Positions 5,684 to 12,273 of a DNA stretch of 13,416 nucleotides are shown here, piece by piece. The DNA comes from Candidatus Peregrinibacteria bacterium (lineage in GTDB: Bacteria > Patescibacteriota > Gracilibacteria > UBA1369). The notes under the pieces were generated by a model. It was not told the DNA's origin. It saw nothing but the letters and a program-made list of their open reading frames with translations, and did not search any database. The stretch lies in assembly GCA_014728765.1 (NCBI GenBank), contig WJLA01000007.1, positions 1-13,416 on the forward strand. The letters run 5' to 3'. The translations under genes were made by a program, and so were the position numbers. Positions within the stretch are counted from its first letter, which is position 1. Every line of letters begins with the position of its first letter.

Positions 5684-7312
5684 ATGACAAACACAAAGTA
5701 TATTTTTATTACAGGCGGTGTCTGTTCCTCTCTTGGAAAAGGTATCGCTGCCTCTTCAATTGGTGCTCTTCTCAAAGCTTGCGGTTTTAAAGTTTTTTCA
5801 ATAAAACTAGATCCATACATTAATGTAGATCCCGGTACTATGAGTCCATTTCAACACGGTGAAGTGTATGTTCTGGATGATGGTTCGGAAACAGATCTTG
5901 ATTTGGGACATTATGAAAGATTTATTGGGGAAAACTTAACCAATATGTCGTCTGTCACAACCGGAAAAATTTATTCTGAAGTTATCGCCAATGAAAGAAA
6001 AGGAGAATATTTAGGCAGAACCATTCAGATTATTCCGCATATTACCAATGCCATTCAGAAAAAAATTTTAGACGCCGGAAAATCATCTAAAGCGGATATT
6101 GTGTTGGTTGAAATAGGAGGAACTACAGGAGACATTGAAGGATTACCATATGTTGAGGCAATCAGACAATTAAGATTTAAACTGGGACATGAAAACACAC
6201 TTTTTGTTCATTTAACATTATTACCTTATCTTGAGGGTGCAAAAGAATTAAAAACCAAACCCACACAAGCTTCTGTTCGTGAACTTAGATCAATCGGTAT
6301 TCAACCTGATATTATTCTGGCAAGAGCTGATAAACCGATCAAAAAAGAGCTAACAAAAAAAATTGCGCTTTTTTGTGATGTGGAAGAAGAAGCTGTTATC
6401 CCGGCACAAACTATTTCTTCTATTTATAATATTCCTCTAGATTACAACAAATACAATGTTACGCAGCTAATTGCTGATAAATTGAAACTTGGCAAAGTCA
6501 AACCAAAACTTCAAAATTGGCAACAATTAAGCGAAACCATTAAGGCAAAGAAGAAAAAAATTAAAATTGCATTGGCCGGCAAATACACCGGTCTGGATGA
6601 TGCTTATTTAAGTGTTATTGAAGCGTTAAAAAGTGCATGTTATCATCAAAACAGAGAACTTGATTTGATTTGGCTCGATACTGAAAAACTGGAAAACGGA
6701 GATCAAGAAGCGTGGTCAGATTTAGAATCTGCTGCGGGAGTAATTGTTCCGGGAGGATTTGGAATAAGAGGAACGGAAGGTAAAGTTTTAACAGCTAAAT
6801 ACTGTAGAGAGCATAATGTCCCCTACCTTGGCATATGTCTAGGGATGCAGATTTTAACACTGGATTTTGCAAGATATGCTTTTAATGATGATAAATATAC
6901 TTCTGAAGAATTTGATGATGAAGGAAAAATTGATAAAAAATATTATGTTATTAATTTCCTTCCCGGACAAAACAAATTCAGATCCAAAGGCGGCACACTT
7001 CGACTTGGCGCATACCCTTGTAAAATTACCAAAAACACGAAAACTCACAAATATTACAAAGAAGAAAACATCACTGAAAGACATCGCCATCGATATGAAT
7101 TTAACAATAAATTTAAAGAAAAGCTCGAAAAAAAAGGACTAGTCTTTGCTGGAATCAATAATCGTGATAATCTTGTGGAAATAGTAGAAATTGAAGATCA
7201 TCCATTCATGGTTGGCTGTCAATTTCATCCCGAGTTTAAATCCAGACCATACCAGCCTCATCCTCTATTTGTAGGCCTAATCGAAACAGCCATCAAAACA
7301 GAAAAAAACTAA
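5684..7312 (+). CDS. pyrG: CTP synthase
   Basis: A 542-residue enzyme that makes CTP from UTP, ATP and glutamine, the last step of de novo pyrimidine nucleotide synthesis. The amidoligase domain (1-270) shows the P-loop GGVCSSLGKG (11-20; usually GGVVS), KLDPYINVDPGTMSPFQHGE and the Mg-binding DLDLGHYERF and EIGGTTGDIE segments. The C-terminal class I glutamine amidotransferase domain shows the oxyanion strand PGGFG (356-360), nucleophile C385 in YLGICLGMQ, and catalytic H515 and E517 in FHPEF. Length nearly equals the 545-residue E. coli enzyme. Both half-reactions appear intact. The start overlaps nothing but stands only 1 nt after the trpS stop, and the stop codon abuts the next ATG (TAAATG), so translation is probably coupled. 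Confidence 0.98.
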   Translation: MTNTKYIFITGGVCSSLGKGIAASSIGALLKACGFKVFSIKLDPYINVDPGTMSPFQHGEVYVLDDGSETDLDLGHYERFIGENLTNMSSVTTGKIYSEVIANERKGEYLGRTIQIIPHITNAIQKKILDAGKSSKADIVLVEIGGTTGDIEGLPYVEAIRQLRFKLGHENTLFVHLTLLPYLEGAKELKTKPTQASVRELRSIGIQPDIILARADKPIKKELTKKIALFCDVEEEAVIPAQTISSIYNIPLDYNKYNVTQLIADKLKLGKVKPKLQNWQQLSETIKAKKKKIKIALAGKYTGLDDAYLSVIEALKSACYHQNRELDLIWLDTEKLENGDQEAWSDLESAAGVIVPGGFGIRGTEGKVLTAKYCREHNVPYLGICLGMQILTLDFARYAFNDDKYTSEEFDDEGKIDKKYYVINFLPGQNKFRSKGGTLRLGAYPCKITKNTKTHKYYKEENITERHRHRYEFNNKFKEKLEKKGLVFAGINNRDNLVEIVEIEDHPFMVGCQFHPEFKSRPYQPHPLFVGLIETAIKTEKN

Positions 7313-8713
7313 ATGCCGAAATACACATATACAGTTATAAATAAGGAAAACAAGCAATTAAACGGATCAATCAATGCTCCGGACGAAGCAACAGCGAGAC
7401 AAGAATTAAATGGACTTGGATTTTCAATATTATCAATTCAGCAAACCGAATCTGAAATCTCAGAACAATCTATTTCCGATTCAGATGAAAATATTCATAG
7501 ATATGAATTTCAAGCAATTGATAAAAATGGAAAAAAAGTTGTCGGAACAATTGAAGGAGAAGACATTTATCCTGTTTACAAGCGATTACTATCCGAATAT
7601 CAATTCGATGTCAAAGCACTTTATGAAGCTAATCTAACTGAAGAAGAAAAACAAAAAGCTATAGCTGTAGGTATTGATGAACTTAAAGATCGTCTGGAAG
7701 AAGAGCAGCTGGAATTCCAAGCTCAGCAGCAAAAACAGCAATTGGATCAACTGGAATTTCAGAAAAAGCAAGAAGTTTTAAAAAACCAAGTCAAATTTGT
7801 ACTTAACAGAGTAAATGATTTCATTACACAATACAAAGAAGAACTCAGACCTGAAGTTAAAGCAAAAATAAAATATTTTGTTGATAAAATTTTACGCATT
7901 CAGCACAGCACAAATCTTGAATACATCAAAGATACTTGCATTGAACTGCTTGAGTATATTCAAAAAGAAGAAATATTCATACATACTGAACAAAGAAGAA
8001 CCGAAAAAAATCAATTAACTTTAGAAGCAAAAACCATGATGATGGAGCTTAACAAAGTTAATAATCCGGCTCAAATCGATCTTTTTGAACAAATAAGAAT
8101 TTGGAGATTGAAACATATAGCGCAAAATGAAAATCCGAACACTTTCGAACAGTTTATAAATGGACTTCTAATACCTTTCTTTGGGCCGGCCAATCCTCCA
8201 AAAGAATTACTGGAATTAAAAGAAAGGATCAACAATTTAAGTGAACAAATTAAACAATATTGGATAATCTATTTCAAAGCTAAAGATCCTGGATTCAAAG
8301 CGGAAACAAGAAAAACAATCAAAGTTAATTCTGAAAAAAAGAAAGAGTTAAAAAAACAGTTAAAAGAACTGCAAAAAAGACTCAATGAAGAAAATCTAAA
8401 AAATATTGAATATACCAGCTTTGAAATAGTCCTGCTTGAAATTTACAGACTGGCAAGTTGGGTACTGGGAATATATATTGTCTACTATTTTATAACTATT
8501 TATGCAAACAGCAAAGAAATTCCGTTCTTAATGGATTCCAGATTCAACCAAATCTTTCAGACATCGATTATAAAATATTTTTTCATTACATTATTCCTTT
8601 TCGTATGTTTCTTAGGAATCAAAATAGAGTTTTTCAAAAGAAAAAAATACTCAACTCCAATTATTTTCATGTTATTTGTTTTTTCAAGTTTATTAATTAA
8701 TTTGAATTTCTAA
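7313..8713 (+). CDS. Membrane protein with two N-terminal PilC-N-like repeats and a coiled coil
   Basis: A 466-residue protein with no named family. Residues 4-43 (YTYTVINKENKQLNGSI..., ending GLGFSILSIQ) match by eye the short N-terminal beta-alpha module of PilC/GspF type II secretion F proteins (pattern Y-x-Y-x-A-x-D-x-x-G-K-x-x-x-G-x-I-x-A). Residues 63-104 (YEFQAIDKNGKKVVGTIEG) repeat it. After these comes a Gln/Glu-rich coiled coil (about 108-158), a long charged helical region (160-370) with another coiled coil (300-360), and three predicted membrane helices at about 382-398, 418-438 and 447-464. The canonical T2SSF domains of PilC are not visible. The N-terminal part is probably cytoplasmic. 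Its ATG directly abuts the pyrG stop and its stop is 1 nt before lgt. A role near a type IV pilus or envelope machine is inference. Confidence 0.85.
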   Translation: MPKYTYTVINKENKQLNGSINAPDEATARQELNGLGFSILSIQQTESEISEQSISDSDENIHRYEFQAIDKNGKKVVGTIEGEDIYPVYKRLLSEYQFDVKALYEANLTEEEKQKAIAVGIDELKDRLEEEQLEFQAQQQKQQLDQLEFQKKQEVLKNQVKFVLNRVNDFITQYKEELRPEVKAKIKYFVDKILRIQHSTNLEYIKDTCIELLEYIQKEEIFIHTEQRRTEKNQLTLEAKTMMMELNKVNNPAQIDLFEQIRIWRLKHIAQNENPNTFEQFINGLLIPFFGPANPPKELLELKERINNLSEQIKQYWIIYFKAKDPGFKAETRKTIKVNSEKKKELKKQLKELQKRLNEENLKNIEYTSFEIVLLEIYRLASWVLGIYIVYYFITIYANSKEIPFLMDSRFNQIFQTSIIKYFFITLFLFVCFLGIKIEFFKRKKYSTPIIFMLFVFSSLLINLNF

Positions 8714-8714
8714 C

Positions 8715-9497
8715 ATGCTACCTGTTTTGTTACATATAGAACCGATCACAATTTATTCACTATGGGTAATGCTGGGTTTAGGTATGTTTGTTATCTTGTT
8801 ATTAATCAACAATCTAGCTAAGAAAAGACAGGTCAAAATTGCTTTTCTTGCTAACAACAGTCTTGCAATTTTCTTTACAGGAATCATCTTTTCAAGATTA
8901 TTCTTCATAATCAAAAATTATCAATATTTCATTTTACAATTCGATTTTGGAAAACTGCTTGAAATGTTCTATATCTGGGATAAAGGCTTATCTGCATGGG
9001 GAGGATTAATTGGGATATTTTTAAGCTTATTTCTGCTTGCAAAAAAAGAAAAAGCGAATTTTGTAGGTTGGAGCGATATTATTATAACAAGCACTTTCTT
9101 CGGCATGTTTTTCTTTAACATAGGTACATTTTTGGATGGCAGAAATTATGGCACACCGACAACTTTACCTTGGGGAGTTATTATAGAGAGCTCTCAATAT
9201 GCCATTCCTATTCATCCTGTACAGATTTATGCGGCTATTTACACTTTACTTATTGGTATTGTTTTATTTAGCATATTTAATAAAAAAGATTTTAAAAATA
9301 ACGGAATAATCAGTTTAATAGGTATATTCTGTTATAGTTTTTTCAGATTTTTGGAAGAATTCTTAAGAGGCGATGAAAGTTTCAAAATATTATTCTTAAG
9401 AGATGCTCAAATATTAGCAATCATAGCCATGACAATAAGCGGATATTTTATTTACAAGCAATACCAACAAATCAAATCGCCAGTTTCTCAAAATTAA
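8715..9497 (+). CDS. Lgt-family membrane protein with degenerate signature
   Basis: A 260-residue polytopic protein with about seven hydrophobic segments and clear collinear similarity to prolipoprotein diacylglyceryl transferase. Matching stretches are IYSLWVMLGL (13-22), DKGLSAWGGLIG (89-100), FNIGTFLDGRNYG (134-146), LPWGV (151-155), IHPVQIYAA (166-174) and FFRFLEEFLRGDE (209-221). Lgt moves diacylglycerol from phosphatidylglycerol to the lipobox cysteine of prelipoproteins. Against the E. coli sequence as I remember it, the essential Arg143 is Asn135, Asn146 is Thr138, Glu151 is Arg143 and His103 is Trp95. Arg239 and Glu243 are kept as R211 and E215, and the Tyr26 position is also kept. 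The family assignment is firm; transferase activity is uncertain, so I do not give it the symbol lgt. It is last in the priA operon and overlaps the convergent PEGA gene by 26 bp. Confidence 0.85.
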   Translation: MLPVLLHIEPITIYSLWVMLGLGMFVILLLINNLAKKRQVKIAFLANNSLAIFFTGIIFSRLFFIIKNYQYFILQFDFGKLLEMFYIWDKGLSAWGGLIGIFLSLFLLAKKEKANFVGWSDIIITSTFFGMFFFNIGTFLDGRNYGTPTTLPWGVIIESSQYAIPIHPVQIYAAIYTLLIGIVLFSIFNKKDFKNNGIISLIGIFCYSFFRFLEEFLRGDESFKILFLRDAQILAIIAMTISGYFIYKQYQQIKSPVSQN

Positions 9498-10518
9498 TCA
9501 CACCCAATTCTGCATTTTCTTTTATAAAGAATATTTGATCTTTCACAATTTCCAAATCATTTATATTTTCAAGATTTAAAGTTCTGATTTGATCCAATTG
9601 ATAATCTGTAATTATGATTTTTCCATTTCTTTCAAACATCAAAGATTTTGACTGACCATATTGACCAAAAAAACTGTCCAATCCTAAAATTCTACCTACA
9701 TATTGCAATTTACCATCTTTGCTTATTTTTTTGACTTCTCCATTATTTCTTAAAAGATATCCATCTTCATAATCGATCAATTGATCCTCAACTAGTTTAA
9801 ATGAACCATCTTCCAACAAGTATATTCTAAAATATTGATCTTCTTGCAGTTTAACTTTAATCAATTTCTCAAAGCCCGGAAGCAAATCTATTGTATCAAT
9901 TTTTTGTCCACCAAACGCAATACTTGAATACAGTTTCGATCTGAAATTATCAAAAATATAAATCCTGTAAGAATTCACATAAACATTATAATTACCAACC
10001 AACATATTCTCATCTTTTTGATCTTCATATTTTTGAAAATCTCCGATTCCGGTACTATCAAGAATTACTCTCTTTATTTGCTCTCCATAACTGTATAAAT
10101 ATCCGTCATCCAATTCAAAATATGAAACATCCTCTTGATCCAAATCTTGAATTTTCATGTATGACTCTTCAATATCATATGGTATCAATAAAATGTCATC
10201 CACTCTTTCAATGAAATTCTCTTCAACCAAAAGCTTTCTTGTCCAAGGATAAAAACCATCTTTTTCAATTTTCAAAGTGTATTCGCCGGGAATAATACCC
10301 GGTAATTTAACGGGCATATAATCACCAACTTTTTCTCCATCCAAATAAATATCAGCCTCAAGTTTATTATCAAGATAAATAACGCTGGTTTTTCTTATAT
10401 CTCTAACCTTGAAATCATACTTAAAACCATTAGCGGTCATTAAAATATAGAACAATAAAACAATAAAAATTATTGTTATAAAAACCTTAAAAACCAGCTT
10501 GAATATGTATCTTTGCAT
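9472..10518 (-). CDS. Membrane-anchored PEGA-domain protein
   Basis: A 348-residue protein. Residues 7-28 form an N-terminal membrane anchor after a short basic start (MQRYIFKLVFK), without a lipobox. A PEGA domain at about 54-100 is recognisable by ADIYLDGEKVGDYMPVKL, then PGEYTLKIEKDGFYPW. PEGA domains are small beta-sandwich surface modules of unknown ligand, common in cell-envelope proteins. Residues 110-348 are beta-rich with repeated short hydrophobic strands and DG or NG turns (DDGYLYSYGEQIKR, DGSFKLVEDQ, NNGEVKKISKDGKLQYV), suggesting a propeller-like or strand-repeat domain outside the membrane; this fold is inference. It lies 7 nt downstream of greA, so it is probably co-transcribed with dnaG-rpoD-greA. 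Stop is TGA, the only one in the window. Its 3' end overlaps the Lgt-family gene by 26 bp. Confidence 0.87.
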   Translation of the reverse strand: MQRYIFKLVFKVFITIIFIVLLFYILMTANGFKYDFKVRDIRKTSVIYLDNKLEADIYLDGEKVGDYMPVKLPGIIPGEYTLKIEKDGFYPWTRKLLVEENFIERVDDILLIPYDIEESYMKIQDLDQEDVSYFELDDGYLYSYGEQIKRVILDSTGIGDFQKYEDQKDENMLVGNYNVYVNSYRIYIFDNFRSKLYSSIAFGGQKIDTIDLLPGFEKLIKVKLQEDQYFRIYLLEDGSFKLVEDQLIDYEDGYLLRNNGEVKKISKDGKLQYVGRILGLDSFFGQYGQSKSLMFERNGKIIITDYQLDQIRTLNLENINDLEIVKDQIFFIKENAELGVINFEKLAI

Positions 10519-10525
10519 TCAAAAA

Positions 10526-11071
10526 TTAAGATATTTCCAGGATTTCATATTCCACTATACCAATTGGAGCTTTAACTTCTACTTTCTCACCCTTTTTTTT
10601 ATCTAAAAGCGAAGAACCCACAGGCGATTCATTGGATATTTTACCATTCAAAGGATCAGCCTCCGTTGTTCCCACTATTGAATATTCCAAAACTTCACCT
10701 TCCAATTTTCCGGATAAAGTTTTTATCTTAACCGTATTACCAACTTGAACAATTTTGTCAGCTTTAGAAGTTTTATCTTTTGAACTTTTTTGTTCGATAA
10801 TTTTCGCATACTTTATCTGCTCTGTCAGAACTATGATTCTACCCTCGACAAAAGCTTGTTCATTCTTTGCTTCTTCATATTCAGAATTTTCAGACAAATC
10901 ACCATAACTAACCGCTTCTTTAATTCTAGCCGCTACCTCTCTTCTTTTGATATTCTCCAAATAATCGAGTTCATCTTTAAGCTTTTTGAACCCTTCCTTA
11001 GTTACAAGTATATTCTTTGTTTCATCTTTAGTTGCTTTTTTTACAACATTTTTTGCTGCTTTTTTTGGCAT
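10526..11071 (-). CDS. greA: Transcription elongation factor GreA
   Basis: A 181-residue GreA, a factor that enters the RNA polymerase secondary channel and stimulates cleavage of backtracked transcripts. The core begins near residue 20 (ILVTKEGFKKLKDELDYLE). The coiled-coil tip carries GDLSENSEYEEAKNEQ (57-72) with the acidic pair D58 and E61 that coordinates the catalytic Mg2+. The C-terminal FKBP-like domain ends in GEKVEVKAPIGIVEYEILEI, typical of the family. It is longer than the usual 158 or so residues because of a Lys/Ala-rich N-terminal extension of about 20 residues (MPKKAAKNVVKKATKDETKN) with no alternative Met inside to start later. It follows rpoD by 21 nt on the same strand. Confidence 0.96.
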   Translation of the reverse strand: MPKKAAKNVVKKATKDETKNILVTKEGFKKLKDELDYLENIKRREVAARIKEAVSYGDLSENSEYEEAKNEQAFVEGRIIVLTEQIKYAKIIEQKSSKDKTSKADKIVQVGNTVKIKTLSGKLEGEVLEYSIVGTTEADPLNGKISNESPVGSSLLDKKKGEKVEVKAPIGIVEYEILEIS

Positions 11072-11092
11072 GGCTTTAATTTAAATAAATTA

Positions 11093-12256
11093 TTAATTCG
11101 GACGAATTTTAACGCTTGTTGGATGTTCTTTCAACTTTTGCAACACTTTTGCTTCAATTTGTCTGATTCTTTCCCTTGTTACATTGAATTCCTGACCAAC
11201 TTCTTCCAAAGTATGACCCACTCCATCCTTCAAACCGAATCTCATTTCTATAATCTTTCTTTCTCTGGGAGAAAGATATTGAAGCATTTCATGAATATTT
11301 TCTTTAATCAAAACTCTGTTAGTAGATTCAGATGGCTGAACTGCGTCATCGTCTTCTATAAAATCACCCAATTTACTATCCTCCTCAGTTCCAACAGGCG
11401 CCTCCAGTGACACTATATCTTGCGATATTTTTAGAATATGCTTTACTTTCTTAATTTCCATATCCATTTCTGATGCCAATTCTTCAACATCGGGCTCACG
11501 ACCCAATTCCTGTACAAGTCTTCTTTGAGCATGAGTTAATTTGTTAATTGTTTCCACCATATGAACCGGAATTCTAATAGTCCTGGCCTGATCAGCTATG
11601 GCTCTTGTTATAGCTTGCCTAATCCACCAAGTGGCATATGTAGAAAATTTAAAGCCTCTTTCAGGATCAAATTTTTCGACCGCTCTGAAAAGTCCAATAT
11701 TACCTTCTTGAATCAAATCCAAAAAAGATAAGCCTCTTCCGATATATTTTTTGGCTATACTTACAACCAACCTTAAATTCGATTCAGCAAGTTTTGATTT
11801 AGCGGATTGATCACCTTTTTTAATTCTTTTAGCCAAATCAATCTCTTCCTTTGCTGTTAAAAGATTGATTTTACCGATTTCACATAAATATAATCTAATT
11901 GAATCATTGGCAATTTCACGAAGCTCCACTTCTTTGGCTGGAGCCGAAGCAGCTTCAGACTTAGTTTCTTTCTTTTTTGCTGGTTTATCTTTTTCTTTGG
12001 ATACTTCTTTGACATCCTGTGTTGCCAACATTTTATCTTTGGCATCAATCACTTCTATTCCCAGATCCAAAAATAGACCGTATATTTCGTCTAATAACAT
12101 GATATCATCTTCCAAATTTGGAATAGCCCTCATCAATTCCTGATGAGTTACAAAACCATGCTCCCTACCCTTTTTAACCAAATCTTTAACCTCTTCTGGA
12201 AACTGATTAAACCTGTCATCTGTAGGATGAACAATAAATTTTTTAGTTCTTGCCAT
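11093..12256 (-). CDS. rpoD: Primary RNA polymerase sigma factor RpoD (sigma70/SigA)
   Basis: A 387-residue group 1 sigma factor of the short SigA type. A helical region 1.1 is at about 20-75, followed by a Lys/Ala/Glu-rich linker (80-110). Region 1.2 follows at DSIRLYLCEIGKINLLTAKEE (118-138). Region 2 contains NLRLVVSIAKKY, the LIQEGNIGLFRAVEKFD core-binding helix and the -10 recognition and melting helices STYATWWIRQAITRAIADQ. Region 3 follows with RIPVHMVETINKL. Region 4.2 is the -35-binding helix-turn-helix TLEEVGQEFNVTRERIRQIE (349-368). No large non-conserved insert is present. It is 17 nt after dnaG and 21 nt before greA. It is expected to read the TTGACA/TATAAT-type promoters seen elsewhere in the window. 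No Shine-Dalgarno motif precedes its ATG. Confidence 0.97.
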   Translation of the reverse strand: MARTKKFIVHPTDDRFNQFPEEVKDLVKKGREHGFVTHQELMRAIPNLEDDIMLLDEIYGLFLDLGIEVIDAKDKMLATQDVKEVSKEKDKPAKKKETKSEAASAPAKEVELREIANDSIRLYLCEIGKINLLTAKEEIDLAKRIKKGDQSAKSKLAESNLRLVVSIAKKYIGRGLSFLDLIQEGNIGLFRAVEKFDPERGFKFSTYATWWIRQAITRAIADQARTIRIPVHMVETINKLTHAQRRLVQELGREPDVEELASEMDMEIKKVKHILKISQDIVSLEAPVGTEEDSKLGDFIEDDDAVQPSESTNRVLIKENIHEMLQYLSPRERKIIEMRFGLKDGVGHTLEEVGQEFNVTRERIRQIEAKVLQKLKEHPTSVKIRPN

Positions 12257-12273
12257 AAGGTAAAGCTTAAAAA

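Noticed and set aside
5714..5743. Val-to-Cys change in the CTP synthase P-loop (GGVCSSLGKG)
   Set aside because: The changed residue is not a catalytic or phosphate-binding position, and the rest of the motif is intact. It is probably neutral variation.
6854..7142. Two overlapping reading frames on both strands inside pyrG
   Set aside because: Both lie within the conserved glutaminase domain of CTP synthase, which is intact here. Their compositions look like frame shadows.
9472..9474. Recoded UGA (glycine code) as in some CPR lineages
   Set aside because: No gene has an in-frame TGA, and reading through this one would add only seven residues before a TAA. Standard code explains everything.
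10790..11410. 206-codon plus-strand reading frame
   Set aside because: It is antisense to greA and the end of rpoD, both of which are certain, and its translation is Phe/Cys/Ser-rich low-quality sequence.
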